A stretch of DNA of 64,000 nucleotides from Quillaja saponaria (lineage: Eukaryota > Streptophyta > Magnoliopsida > Fabales > Quillajaceae). Under the pieces are notes generated by a model. The model saw only the letters and a program-made list of their open reading frames with translations, had not been told where the DNA came from and made no database searches. Made by a program: the position numbers and the translations under genes. The DNA is taken from the NCBI GenBank assembly GCA_029379385.1, contig CM055613.1, positions 24,029,652 to 24,093,651 on the forward strand. The letters are read 5' to 3'. Of the stretch, positions 10,717 to 22,650 are shown one piece after another (position 1 is the stretch's first letter; each line of letters starts with the position of its first letter).

Positions 10717-12640
10717 TTTTATTAGTCCTCGAGCAGAAGAAAACTAAAAACATAAACAAAAACTAATAGCTAAAGATGAATCACACTAACATAATAAAAT
10801 CCCCACATGCTTTCAAAAGCTTCACATGAATTTAACTAAATGTCAACCATGAGTATTACTCAAATTCATGATTCAATTTTAAAGCAAGTATCAAATTCAA
10901 ATTGATTTCTAGTGTTTGTGTGTAATGATCTTTTAATAAAGGAATGCATACAATCCGGATAAGTTTATGTTTAAGTAAAATCCTATTTAGCATTCACACC
11001 TATAAGTGTGCTTTTCAACTCTTTCTATACTAATGTGGACTCCAAAAAGCCAATGATCAATAGGTCTTTATTAAGCTTGTAATGTAGGATTAGGTAACGG
11101 TATGATAAAGTAAATTTTAAGGCTCAAGTTACCCTAAGCACATAAATTACTCTAGACCCTTGCAGAATTTTTTTTTTCACAACTCACCAACTCCTCATAT
11201 TTAGCTTTTGCTTTTCACCACTTTCATTTTTTTCCTTCTATTTTCTCTTGTTCTTTTGCCCAACTCTTGTCACACCCCAAACTTATTTCTTTTGATTATG
11301 AAAATAAGGGTGAGCAAGAGGTACAAACACATGTTTTTTTTCTTTTTCTTTCAATAATTCCAACCTTTCATTATTTTCTTAGCATAGCTCAATATATTCC
11401 TAGAATGATCAGCATGCCTAAGAGTAAGGGTTCAAATACTGGAATTTAATCAAAATGGTTAGACAAAAATTTTGTGGGTACAAAAGAAAAGACAATATAG
11501 GCTCAATGAGGTAACTAAGGATATACAATAAAACAAGGTAAGCTTAAAAAGGCTCAAACGGTCCAAAGATATCCTAAATCATGTCCTTAACTTAGTCTAG
11601 GATTTTGCCTCAAGAGAGAATCAAAAACATTCATAAGGTTTTTAACTAAATATGAACTTCCTAAATGTAAACGGCCTCTAAATAAGCAAAACAATCCCAA
11701 GAAAATGTTTAAAGTGCATAAAAGTGTTGAAAATCACATCCTACAATGCCACAAACTCAAAATTTTAACATGAATGTTAAGGGCATGTGAAAACTAACAT
11801 AACATCTTGGCTAACTTAACAACTTAAGAAAAACTACAAACATTAAGCATCAAGCATTAAACCAAAACAACTAAAAACCAATAGCCCCAAACTTAAAATG
11901 AACATTATCCTCGATGTTAAAGATATTCAAAAGGAATAAGGATAGAAATACTCATTGGAATTTAAGCAAGGTATAAAAGAACATAATTCCTTATCGAATT
12001 TGTATTAGAAGCGTCCAAGCTTGAAAAGGAGTTAAAAGGGGTCCAAAGGACAAAATGGGTTGTTAGGGCATTGTGGGGCATCATGGCGCCCTAGCCACGG
12101 GTTGAAATCACTGGTTGGCGCTAGCCTCTTTGCATGTTTGAAATATCCAATGCTATAGAGTTGATTTCTTGGTGTTAGGATGCCTGACGTACTGTTTTTC
12201 GCCCCCTTTCACCATGTTGATTGTACTTGGATGCTTAACTCTTGTACCTACAACAAAACATGAAAACTTAATTAAAGAAATTCTAAACAAATTGAAAAAT
12301 AAAATAAAATAAATAAACAAATAAAGGATGCAAAGTTAAAGAGCTTAGGTTGCCTCCCAAGTAGAGCTTGATTATAGTCATCGGCTTAACTTTTGTATAC
12401 GTAACCCTTTTTGGTCTTAGGAATAGAGGCTTTAGGAAGATGGATTTCCTTAAAGTTCATAAAATTCTTCATATTCCTTATGTACTTGCGCCTTAAGCTC
12501 TCATAGGCCATGATATGATCTCCATTAGGAATTTCTTTTAAGAGCATTGGCCTCCTTGATATTTTGTCCTACCATTTGACAACTTTCTTCCTTATTGAGC
12601 TTGTAGTCCTCAAGGGTGGTGGCTTAGCAATTGAAGGGTG
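10717..12640 (-). other. Family Y 3' non-coding region
   Basis: A+T-rich sequence with no sustained frame between the polypurine tract and the protease remnant. On the minus strand it starts near 12370 with a segment reading ALLGRQP, the conserved end of the post-integrase region in related elements (compare about 62525 and 41385). A purine-rich tract, AAGTTTGGGGCTATT on the minus strand, is at about 11880-11895. Confidence 0.65.
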
Positions 12641-13347
12641 CTTCAAAGGTAAGAGTGTTTCAAGAGGAGTAATCAACTCTTGAACTCATTTATTTGTTGC
12701 TTCATGCATAACTTCAATTGCATAACATTCATCTGTTTCAGAAAGAAATGTCATAGCCTTGAAGATGTTAAACTTTATTTCTTAGTCTTGAACCATCATA
12801 GTTAGTTCTCATTTTTGCACATCTATGAGAGTTCTACTAGTCGCTAAGAACTGTCTCCACAATTCCTTATCTTCCTCTATGTCAAGAGTGAGAAAGTCAA
12901 TAGAAAATATTAACTTGTCCGCTTTGACTAGACATCTTCAATGATTCCCCTTGGATAAATTTGTGACCAATCTGCAAGTTGCAAGGTCACTTTGGTTAGC
13001 TTGATCTTCATCTTTTTAAGTCCAAGCTTTCGAAATATTAAGAATATCATCAAGTTAATGCTTTCTCCTAAATCACATAAAGCTCTACCACTAAAAGACT
13101 TGCCAATGAAAATTGGTATGTTGAAACTACCCGGATCTTTGAGCTTAGGTGGTAGTTTATTTTGGAGGATAGCACTACACTCGTTTCTCAAGGCAACCAT
13201 TTTGTAGTCCTCTATTTTACACTTCTTGGAAAAGATGTCCTTCATAAACTTGACATATGTAGGCTTTTGTTCAAGAGCTTCCATAAAAGGAATGTTGATG
13301 TGAAGTTTCTTGAATACATACAAAAATTTTGTTAATTTTCTCATCAT
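12641..13347 (-). pseudogene. Family Y gag-protease junction and aspartic protease, decayed
   Basis: The aspartic protease cleaves the Gag-Pol precursor. From 13347 down a 139-codon open stretch contains KDPGSFNIPIFIGK and then ALCDLGESINLM. The latter corresponds to the active-site motif, usually CDLGASINLMP, with A changed to E. LQLADWSQIYPRGIIEDV follows, and past a stop TLIDVQK and FNIFKAM complete the domain near 12700-12830. There is no downstream RT. Next come a VQELITPLETLLPLKHPS stretch and then post-integrase non-coding sequence, which marks the internal deletion. Confidence 0.8.
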
Positions 13348-13454
13348 GTTTTGGCTTTTGAAGGCTTTGAGGGAAATGTAGAGGTGGGTATGTAGGAATG
13401 TTTTCTTTCGGAGTTTTAGCCTCTTCTTTACTACTCACAATTACCTTCCTTAGC

Positions 13455-14824
13455 TTACTTAGGTGGAATTTCAACTTGCTTAGGAAGTTTTTCTACCTTT
13501 TTACCACTTCTTAGAGTGATGGCTTTGTAATGCTCCAAGTTAGTATTCCCCCTTCTTGGATTTGGTTTGGTATCACTAAGTAGAGCACTTTGAGGATAGC
13601 TTGTAATGGCATTGGCTAGCTGGTCTATTTGATTCTTAAGGTTCCTAAGTGACACCACTTGGCTTTGGATTATAGAATCCATCTTGGATATGTATTGTAT
13701 AAATAAATCTTCAATACATGCTTTTTGTCAAGTGCACAAATTTATGCTTGTGATTGAACATCATTTGGATAAGCAGGCTTTGTTTCATTGGATTGCCCTT
13801 GATTACTCCATGAAAAATTTGGGTTATTTTTTCCACCCCGGATTATAGGTGTTGGAGTAAGGGTTATCTTAATGCCTCTTGTAATTACCCAAGTAGTTTG
13901 TTGATTCATGGTTGTTCGAGCATAAATTTCTTGTATGTGCATCCCCAGAAATCCCACAAGTCATGGCTTGACTTCTATTTGGTTGTCCTCTAAGGGTGTC
14001 AATTTTCTTTGACAAGACAACCACTTGTGCAATCAATGCACTAATGGCATCCAACTCATGAATTCTAGCCACTCTTCTAGTTGACAACCTTTCAGAAGGT
14101 CATTGATAATTATTAGCAGCCATCTCCTTTAATAATTCAAATGCTTTATCGATGAATTTTCCCATTATAGCCCCACTGACAGCTGCATCTATTATTGTCC
14201 TTGTTTGGCTTACTAAACCATTATAGAATGTATGGAATTGTAGCCACTTTGGTAGGATATGGTGAGGACATCTTCTAAGTAGCTTCTTAGATCTTTCCCA
14301 TGCTTCATAGAGAGACTCTAACTCAAGTTGCATGAATGAAGTGATTACGTTCTGCAACTTGGCTGTTTTGGTCAGTGGAAAGAATTTGGCTAAAAAATTT
14401 TGGGCCAATTCTTCCCACTTTGTAATAGAGTTGTGGGGAAGTGCAAGCAGCCAGCTTGAAAGTGTTCTTAATGCATTTTCCGAAACTCTGTTGAGCTTGA
14501 AAGTGTCACAAAGCTCAAAGAAGCTTATAAGGTAGGAGTTTGGATCATCATTTGGAAATCCAGCAAATTGTACCATCTGGTGAATTATTTGGATTTGGTT
14601 GGGCTTGATTTATAATCATTGTCTTGGATTACTGGCCTTAGTATACTTGAGTGAAGTCTTTGCACAAGAGGGATTGCACAGTCTTGCAAGAACTTAGGTT
14701 CTTGATCATTAGCCATTGATGGAATTTGGCTTGATGCTTGTTGATTCTCCTTTCGAAGCTTTTGATATGTCCTATTGATCTCTGGATTGAAAGGAACAAG
14801 CTCTAAGCTTTGAGTTCTTTGCAT
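13455..14824 (-). pseudogene. Family Y gag
   Basis: Structural Gag of an Athila/Tat-type element. It starts near 14824 (MQRTQSLELVPFNPEI). The best domain is at 14100-14576: MVQFAGFPNDDPNSYLISFF, LPHNSITKWEELAQNFLAKF, LYEAWERSKKLLRRCPHH and FYNGLVSQTRTIIDAA. Downstream are the linker and nucleocapsid-like parts (MSTRRVARIHELDA, ITLRSGKKVEKLP). It is broken into at least five frames. A missing stretch after NALRTLSSW suggests a small internal deletion. Confidence 0.85.
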
Positions 14825-14911
14825 ACACTATTAAGAGTACCTGAAAATAAAAAAATAAAAATTGAATTAAAACTAGAATGGATTGGTATTAATATTAACA
14901 AATATAAGAAT

Positions 14912-14932
14912 AACTCCCCGTCAATGGCGCCA
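14912..14932 (-). other. Primer-binding site, tRNA-Asp type
   Basis: On the minus strand TGGCGCCATTGACGGGGAG lies six bases inside the 5' LTR end. It resembles the tRNA-Asp-complementary TGGCGCCGTTGCCGGGGA that primes Athila-group elements, with a few changes. Confidence 0.8.
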
Positions 14933-14938
14933 AAAACT

Positions 14939-16285
14939 TGACATGGATTTTACAAACAAAGCGTGTGGATCATTCTCAAGTAATAAAGTGATAAGTAAAG
15001 ATCATTCCCACGAGGAGCTTTTCAAATATTATGCTAGGTATTAAAATTAGCAATTTCAATCTTATTCAAACAGTTGAATTTTGGGTAGATTATGAACTAA
15101 TTATAAACTAAAAGCGAATTAACACAAGAATAAACTAGAGATAAACCTCAAATTACAACTTCCCTCAACACTTCACTTGAATTATATTATCTTGTCTTGC
15201 TTAGTTATGGAAAATAATTATTAACCTAGGGTTCTTAATCAATTATAAGCATATTCCTTTGTCTTATAATAATATCTTAATTAATTCATTCATTATATTC
15301 CTATGTGAATTAAGTTAAACAAGTCATTAAGATTGGACCTAATATAGGCTACACAAGACATATAGGTATATTCCTATCCTATACACAAATTAAACTCAAC
15401 AATATGTGTTGAATTCAATCAAGTGCTAATTCATTCAAGGCTAACAAAACTTACTTTCCAAGTAAGTTTTTCTAATTCAATCTAAAAGATGGTCATTTGA
15501 ATCATTAAGCATAGAATGAACTAAATAAATAGTATGTCAAAACCTAAGCATTCCATACATAACATAATATCAAGCTACATGTTATGTTCTAGTTGCAATT
15601 CTAGAAAGGAAACTACTACATGTTGCTTAGTGTAAACATGGTTTCAACAATAATAAACATCAAAGAATACAATGAAAGTAAAGAAGAAGTAGAAATAGAG
15701 AAAGCTATGAAGATTGTTGGTATTCAAGCTTCAATAATGTTTGCTTCTCTTGCTTCCTTGACAAGCTCTAAAACTTCAGAAAATCTTTGCTAACTTATCT
15801 CCTCTTAAGTCCTTAAGCTAGTCCTTCTTTTATAGGCTTAAAAACCCTTAATTTCACTTCAATTTGACTACAAATCGTGCTAGTAGCACGACTTTAAAAA
15901 TTGACAAAACAGGGCCATATCAGTGGGCATGGCACAACGACATTAGCTTTCTGGTGCCACGGCACCCACCTAGGCTCATCCTGGTGCCTACGCTCCAGCC
16001 TTCTGGGCAACTCTCCTTGTCCTGCGCGTTTTGAACAGTTTGACCTCGGATGTGACTCATTCTTGTATTAGACATTCAAAACACACTAACTAAGTTAGAA
16101 TAAACTAGAGCTTATGTAAAACACCTAATAATATGCTAAATAAACTAGGATTCATTATCCTAATATGATAACGACTCAGCTAGGATTAGACTAAAAACTA
16201 AGCAAAAATCAACTAAAACTCTAGAACATAGCTAAAACAATATGAGTATAAGGATGTAAAATAACTCTATTTCCAAGAGTTATCA
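14939..16285 (-). repeat. Family Y 5' LTR
   Basis: TG at 14939, CA at 16285, 1347 bases. It pairs with 9278-10699 and is next to the primer site, so it is the 5' LTR on the minus strand. Confidence 0.9.
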
Positions 16286-16363
16286 TTCAACACCTAAAAT
16301 CATGAAATAAACATTTATAATTCATTAGCACAAAATCAGACTTAAACAACAAAAAGAATATCA
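16286..16363 (-). repeat. Family X 3' LTR, remainder
   Basis: TTCAACACCTAAAATCATG onward continues the LTR interrupted at 9277. It ends AATATCA, the inverse of TGATATT at the LTR start. TTGACCCATGCTTATC follows, the candidate polypurine-tract position of the minus-strand element. Confidence 0.8.
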
Positions 16364-17629
16364 TTGACCCATGCTTATCTTTTACTCATCCTTTAGTAAA
16401 ACTAAAGCTAACAGTTTATCTCACCCTTCTAACTTTCTAAAGGTGTTAGAGAATGCATAAATCAAAAACAAAGAACATAACTAAGAATTCTAAGAATTGT
16501 AAAATATCATGAACAAATTTCCCTTGAACAAACTCAATAAGATAACACCATTGAAAATCAAACAGGCTATAAAATAATAGATTCTAACATGGCAATCTCT
16601 CCAATTCTCAAGTGTTCCAGGGATAAGAATTTGCACTCTGATGCATTTAGTAATAATGCACTACCATAGACTTGCTTATCCATCTAAACTCCACTACTTA
16701 GATTTTATGCAACATAAATCAGAAGGTCTTTCACCTGGTTGTAATAGAGTCAGGGACATGGTATGAAACAAAATGTAAAGAAAAATGTAAAACACAAAAG
16801 AAATTAATAAAGCAATAAAAACTTAAACTTGAGCACATAAACATGTAAAACCCATAAATAACACTTTGACACTTTCACAAAATATCTAGCACTTCACTTT
16901 CTTATTATTATTATTTTTTTCATCACTTTGAATGCTGCATCTTTCTTTCACTTTTTTAATTTTTTGAATAAAACAAAAACATTCAAAGTAAATAATGAAA
17001 AGAAACATGAAAATCCATGCTCATGTTTCCCTCTACTTTCCTATTTTTCCTTTATAACTCCAAAAGTACCCATCAACCCATTCTTTAATCGCTTCACTAA
17101 TTCTAAGGTAGGGTAAAATATACAATCGTTAAGGTTGAGGTTCATATAATGGGTTAACCAACACAAAGAATAATTAAGCTCAAAAGGGCTCACTTAAAAT
17201 AAAAATTTGTTGGGTTGGTTGTTTAGGTTTAAAGTGTGTACTTCCTATTGCCTTAATCATTTTCATGCATTCATATGAATTAATATAGTCTCAATAAGAT
17301 TTAAAGCAAGTTCTAGAGCTACATAATCATATAATGAATATCTCAACAAGAAAATTATAGATTGACATCTAAGATTCAATCTTAGGCTCAAAAATTCACA
17401 TGGTAAAATGTCTACCAAAACTAGCTTGCTATCCTTCCTATTTCAATCACCTATGTGAATCTTGTCTAGGCTGCAAGTTAATTCAATTCAATCCACCTAT
17501 GCCTCTTTTCAAACTCAGTCTAGTTCTTGCTCATAACATATATATTCTCATAAACCCTTGGAAAGAACCTATAAACACACTTTCTAACCTAAAAATCGAA
17601 AAGAAAAGCCTAAATCCTCCCCTCCGTAC
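16364..17629 (-). other. Family X 3' non-coding region
   Basis: Non-coding sequence between integrase and the 3' LTR of the minus-strand family X element. The only open frames are short and unlike known proteins. A G-rich segment on the minus strand near 17605-17625 occupies the same place as the poly-G tract of element W. Confidence 0.6.
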
Positions 17630-19126
17630 TTAATCCTTACATTGTCCCTTACGTAAGACTAAAATGCAAATAATTGTAACTAAAAATAAAAGCATGCATA
17701 AAATTAAAAAGAAAGGGAAAAGAAATTCAAATATGATTTCATGGCAAGTTTGCCACCATTGGATTACCTTCCAAGCATCGCATTTGTTTAATGTCGTTCT
17801 CCTGACTTTGAAACTTTTCTCAATCAGCATAGGATGGATCATCCAACACCACCTCCACCACATTGTACACTTGAAATCCGTCATAATAAGGCTTAAGTTA
17901 ATGGCCATTCACCTTGAACACTTCGTTCGTAAATAAACTTTAATCTCAACTGCATCACAGGGAAAAACATTAGTAACAACAAAAGGACCAACCTAACGAG
18001 AATGCAACTTACCTGGAAATAACTTAAGCCTTGAATAATATAGAACAACTTTTTGTCTAAAATCAAAGGTTTTTCAATAAATCATCTTATCATGAAAGGC
18101 TTTTTGTTTTCTCCTTGTAAATCATTGAATTCTTGTAGGCATCATTGCAAATTTTCTCAAGCTCTTACAATTGTAACTTCGTTTGAATCACCAGCTTCTT
18201 CCAAGCTTATGTTGCATTGATTAATTGCCTAAAAAACTTTGTGCTCTATTTTCACGATAAGAAGACAAGATTTTCCAAAAACTAATCAATAGGGAAACAT
18301 CCCTATAATGCATCTGTAAGCTATCTTATACGCCAATAATGCATCATCAAGAGTCAAGCTCCAATCCTTCTAGTTTGGATGAACCATCTTCTCTAGAATG
18401 GACTGGACTTCTTGGTTGGAAACCTCAGCTTGGTCATTTGTTTGTGGGTGATAGGCAGATGATAGTTTGTGAGTAACATGATATTTCTTCAACAACACTT
18501 CCACCATTCGGTTGAAAAAATGGGTGCCTCTATCACTAATTAATTACCTCAAATGCCATATATATTGAGAGTATGAGATTTGCCAAGAATAATATAAATA
18601 TTGCCAAAAGAAGAAGGAAATGGTCCTTTGAAATCAATGCCCTAAACATCAAAAATTTCATACACAAGTATAAGAGTTTATGGCATTTGATTTCTATAAG
18701 AGAAATTACATATCCTTTGGCAATGTTTGTATCTCTTACAAAAATGGTAAGCATTATGACAAAGTGAAGGCTAATAAAATCCACTTTCCATTACCTTTTC
18801 GGTTGTTCTTCTTGTCTAAAGTGTCCTCTATATGTATAAGAATGATAGAATGTGAGAATAGAATGAATTTTAAAAATTAGGCACTCATCTTCTTATCACT
18901 TGAACGGAACAGTATTTCCATAAATATGGCTCTTCCCACACATAGTACTTAGCATCGCTCTTGAGTTTATCCTTTTGAGTCCTTGATAAGTTACTCGGCA
19001 CCGTTTTAGTGACCAAGTAGTTAACCATATCAGCATACCAAGGTAAGTTAAACTCAAGCACAAACAATTATTCATCGGGAAAGAAGTCCTTCAATAAAAA
19101 GTTATCCTCCTATTGAACCAATTGAC
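17630..19126 (-). pseudogene. Family X gypsy integrase
   Basis: Integrase inserts the element cDNA. From 19126 down the sequence reads NGQLVQ, DFFPDE, LPWYADMVNYLVTKTVPSNL, KYYVWEEPYLWKYC and VIRRCVP, the region leading into the integrase zinc finger. It continues with SGFYWPSL-like, KRYKHCQRI-like and GIDFKGPFPSSFGN segments. The C-terminal chromatin-side end (EVFKVNGH, LKPYYDGF) is near 17880-17935 and CLEGNP is near 17750-17770. Stops and frameshifts are frequent. The coding region is cut at 19126 by a CACTA element and its upstream neighbour resumes at 37819. Confidence 0.82.
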
Positions 19127-19362
19127 CATTACAAGAAATGACATTATTTATGTATGCCCAGTCCAGACATAGGAAGGTCATAATACACATGTAGATACTC
19201 ATTTACGTCTACTCCCAGATGTAGATAAACAGATGTAATAATCTGCGTCTATTTTTTTTTTTTTTTTTGCATTTGCGAGGTAGATGCAATTTGTAGACGC
19301 CTATAATTGTTTGTCACGTATTCAAGTTTGGCCTTCAGACACTGAAACACAAACACATATAG

Positions 19363-19680
19363 CACAACAAGAAAAACCAGTATCAGTGTCCACAATATGG
19401 ACGCTAATAATACAAAAGTGGATGCAAAGACTCGTCAGCATTGCTGATAATATTATTAGTGCCCATGTGGATGCTAAAAGTATCAGCGACCAGCTTTTAG
19501 CATCCTGCAATGTAGATGCTGATAAGAAATGCTTATAAGCTTGTAGCATTATCAACGTTCACTTGGTGAAAACTAAAAAAGGGATACTGATAGTATCAGT
19601 ATCCACATAATGGAAGCTGATAGGTGGAGATTTTTCTCATCTATCAGTGTCCACATGTAGCGGACACTAATAGTTCTGTA
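19363..19680. repeat. C2 left subterminal repeat array
   Basis: Repeated direct and inverted copies of a motif close to ATCAGCGTCCAC / GTGGATGCTGAT, for example AGTATCAGTGTCCAC near 19380 and GTGGATGCTAAAAGTATCAG near 19467-19490. In En/Spm-like elements such arrays bind the DNA-binding protein that brings the ends together. Confidence 0.7.
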
Positions 19681-20152
19681 TTTTTAAATTTTTTTAGTTT
19701 TTATTTATGATATACCTAATAAATAACAAATCATTTTACAAAATTAATACTACAATAAAAATAATCATTTGCTAATCATTGAAAGTTCAAAACATTAACA
19801 AATCATTCAAGGTACAAAACATCAACAATATATATAAAAGGAGGCAAAAGAACTTATAAAACCAATATATTAGTTATTATAGGTAATTGAATGAGCTAAA
19901 AATTCCTATACGCATTAGGTAATAGAAAGAAAAAAAAAAATGATGAGCATCTAATATCCCACACCACGAGGCTAGAATTTGGATGAATGAACATAGAAAC
20001 CATCACATAGCAAGATATAGATCACAAATTATTCTTTTTCTCTTGGTTGCAGCTCCGAGTGTTAACAATGGTCGAATGCCCCGTTTAGTACTAAAACACA
20101 TCCCATGAAGAATGCTAAACATAATCACCATCTTTGTGAATTTTGAACGAAA

Positions 20153-20413
20153 TCATTGTCCTTTAGCATTTGCCAATCTTGAAGGTAACCATTGACACTG
20201 CTCAGCCCATTGTTTGCCGAGTGTTGTAGGATTGCAAATCTGAGCCACAACATGTAACTGAACATGTGAAGTTTTTTTTGTAGTCATTGCAGAGGATCCA
20301 AACCTATTGATAGTATCAGGGTGGTCAGTCATTGCTCCCCATTCTCTTAATTGAAATGAAAAAGTGGGTGAGATCCCTCTAACAAACATAACTGCTCTTC
20401 TTCCCCTACTCAC
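20153..20413 (-). CDS. Unrecognised 86-codon frame inside the Pack-CACTA
   Basis: An uninterrupted frame starting MSRGRRAVMFVRGISPTF and containing REWGAMTDHPDTINRFG and LHVVAQICNPTTLGKQW. Composition is balanced (R, W, C, P and D present), unlike the A/T-driven frames around it, so it may be part of a captured exon. It lies downstream of the CIPK piece on the same strand, but it does not look like the CIPK C-terminus. I do not recognise the family. There is no evidence that it is translated. Confidence 0.3.
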   Translation of the reverse strand: MSRGRRAVMFVRGISPTFSFQLREWGAMTDHPDTINRFGSSAMTTKKTSHVQLHVVAQICNPTTLGKQWAEQCQWLPSRLANAKGQ

Positions 20414-20675
20414 ATCTTTGTTGCAGAGATAGCATTAAGGTCTAAGTAAGATGGAATGGGGACAGGTTGTGATTTTTTTATCAATAAAACTTACCATATT
20501 CAAGATGCTGGAATAACATGATTTAATTAATATGGAAACAGGAAATCATGTTGAATTGCTAATTAAGCATTCTAAATTACAGCATACTATATATAATCCA
20601 AGAAAGAGAGTGAGAGGCTAACCTTTTTATTCTGATAAGACTCGGGCATTGGTGTGCCTGCTTTTGAAAACTGAC

Positions 20676-21224
20676 CTTAAGGTATTCCCTAGCATCTCCA
20701 GCTGCTTTATGAATGTCTACCATGAAAAATGTGGGTGCAACTTCAAATATATTTTCAACCAAAAAGAAAAAGGCAAAAAATTGTTTATCATGATATTAAA
20801 AATGAAAATCTTTCAAAGATATAAAACTTACTTCCAGGATAACTAAGAAATGAGAAGTTTTGTTTGCTGAGATACCCTTCTCTCTCTTATGGAATTTCAA
20901 AACAATCGCACTATAGATGAATTTTAAGTATGTTATGCAGCCTTCTTCTCCATTGAAAATGATAAACTATAGTATTAGATTAATGGTGTGTTGTGAGTAA
21001 ACTTAAGAAAAGAAAAAGAAAATGCAATTAGAGCAAAAACTCATTATTATCATAATATTGTCATCGGACCAAAAGCTAAAAGATTTGGACACGAAAGTGA
21101 ATTTTGGGTTGTTTACCTTGTAGTTGTGGATATGAGTCTTGACCATCGACTGTGCCACAACTTCCATGCTTGATAAAACCACCTTTGCTGGTTCTTGTGA
21201 GACGAAGCATGTTTGATATTTCAT
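20676..21224 (-). pseudogene. Captured fragment of a CBL-interacting protein kinase (CIPK), C-terminal region
   Basis: CIPKs are Ser/Thr kinases activated by calcium-sensor CBL proteins. Two pieces on the minus strand correspond to the C-terminal phosphatase-interaction region. The first is 21117-21224: MKYQTCFVSQEPAKVVLSSM, VVAQSM, then HIHNYK with a GTAAAC donor directly after. The second is 20676-20762: VENIFEVAPTFFMVDIHKAA, then GDAREYLK with GTCAGT directly after. About 350 bases of intron-like sequence separate them. The order, spacing and the donor after EY-K fit CIPK genes. The kinase domain and the NAF motif are absent. This is a transposon-borne fragment with no complete function. 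Confidence 0.75.
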
Positions 21225-21724
21225 AGTCTTGGAAGGAGATTCAATATTCTATGAGAAACAGAATAATCACAAACATATAAAACCAAAAAACTAAATAAAA
21301 TTTCCCTATATTAAGAGAGGAAAAAAAGAAAAAGAAAAAAAAATCTGTGATATAAATGGGATGTTAAATTATATGAGTTTATGACAATCTTAATGTAACT
21401 TAGTAAAGATTAGTAGCTTCAATCCTACTAAGCTTCCTCAGAGAAATATATAAACAATATGGGATACAACTGACTATTGAAGCTATGATTTTTGAGCAAG
21501 TAAATGCTACATATTTAAAATGAAAGGAATGTCATTATAAATACCTGGTTATGATCAAATATTAATGCAATTTATATCTTGAGACAAAATTATCAAGTCA
21601 AATGCATTAAGAATTAAAGGTCGTGTCTTCATTCCTATATTGCTCATCAGCCCTATGTTCCTACAGCCAAAAAGTTTTTTTTTTTCTTCTTAAAAAAGAG
21701 CAGCATTTTTTTTTCTTCCAGCAG

Positions 21725-22650
21725 TTCTTGTGAATTGTATGTCCACAAGGCATGACAACAACGTCATTTCTTAACTTGAACAAATGCTGCAAAGAACCAG
21801 TTTTAATGTGCTTGAAGTCAGCTACCAGTAATTCAATGAGCTGGTACACGATAAAAAATAAATAGGTCGAAAATACAGGATGCATGTTCAATATTTAGTT
21901 ATGTACCTCAAAACAAATAGGATAATCATGATGCATTGCTTTTTCCAGCTTTTTCCACACAAGGGTGACTATTTTTAGCAAAGTTAAGTAGTAGCAACCT
22001 ACAACAAGATCACATGGGTAATCATAAACAAATTCAACAATGACAACCATCAGAACCATCAGAAAAAGCTCAAAAATTTCTAGCATAGAGTGGGAGATTG
22101 CTGCTTACCACACTTGTAGCAATGGAAGAAATTTTCACGCCCTCCACTTCTGTGATAAGGTACATCACAAAATTAGTCAATTTGAAGTCAGCTACCACAG
22201 TTGATACAATTTTGTCAAACCTGATAGAAGATATGTATTAGGAAACTTGTCAAATTCATTCAGTTTTGATAAAAGTTGTTTGAACAAAGAAGTCAAGAAA
22301 TGAAATTAATTCCTAGTTAATAAAGAATGTTACCAAAGGGAAAGAAAAAGTAAAGAAAAAAAAAATGAAAGTTATCTTCGGCTTGTATATATTTGTTTAA
22401 CCCATAAGAAGATATTAGAAAAATAAATCCCAGCTCACCTCCAGTTCAGTACCATTAAGTGAACATATGACCTACATACATAAAACAACTCATTAGCATA
22501 AAGAAATTCCAAAACCTAGAAATAATTAATTAAGAAAAAAAGGTAATATATTATTGGGTAAATTAGTTCTTAGTGAATGAATCGATCTGTTGGACTTGAT
22601 GGCGAGGAACGACATGTCTATGCCTCTGATCGACATTGATATTATTTTGC
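21725..22650 (-). pseudogene. Captured CHY-type zinc-finger/RING E3 ligase fragment (RCHY1/MIEL1-like)
   Basis: Plant CHY-RING proteins are ubiquitin E3 ligases. At least five pieces occur in gene order on the minus strand. They are NVDQRHRHVVPRHQVQQ (about 22586-22650); VICSLNGTELE (22439-22471, flanked exactly by AG and GT); NCINCG near 22200-22221 followed by SGGRENFFHCYKC (about 22104-22160, then GGTAAG); KAMHHDYPICFE (about 21907-21945, then GTACAT); and RNDVVVMPCGHTIHKNC (about 21725-21795). Intron-exon borders are kept, showing DNA-level capture. Damage includes C-to-N in the VICSLC motif, a stop in place of R before QNCINC, C-to-Y in HHDCPIC, and a frameshift before KAMHH. Zinc-binding sites are lost, so it is non-functional. 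Confidence 0.85.

Larger units (their letters stand above)
9278..16285 (-). mobile_element. Family Y gypsy element, internally deleted (gag-protease only)
   Basis: A Ty3/gypsy element on the minus strand with both LTRs (9278-10699 and 14939-16285), a tRNA-Asp-type primer site and a polypurine tract. The flanks are CTTAA and TTCAA, a decayed 5-base target duplication. The family X LTR resumes on both sides, so this is a clean nested insertion. Only gag and protease remains lie between the LTRs. Reverse transcriptase, RNase H and integrase are missing, and the protease remnant runs into the sequence that normally follows integrase. The primer site and gag type fit the Athila/Tat group. Confidence 0.88.

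Noticed and set aside
17664..17936. 90-codon plus-strand frame
   Set aside because: Antisense of the integrase C-terminal end on the minus strand.
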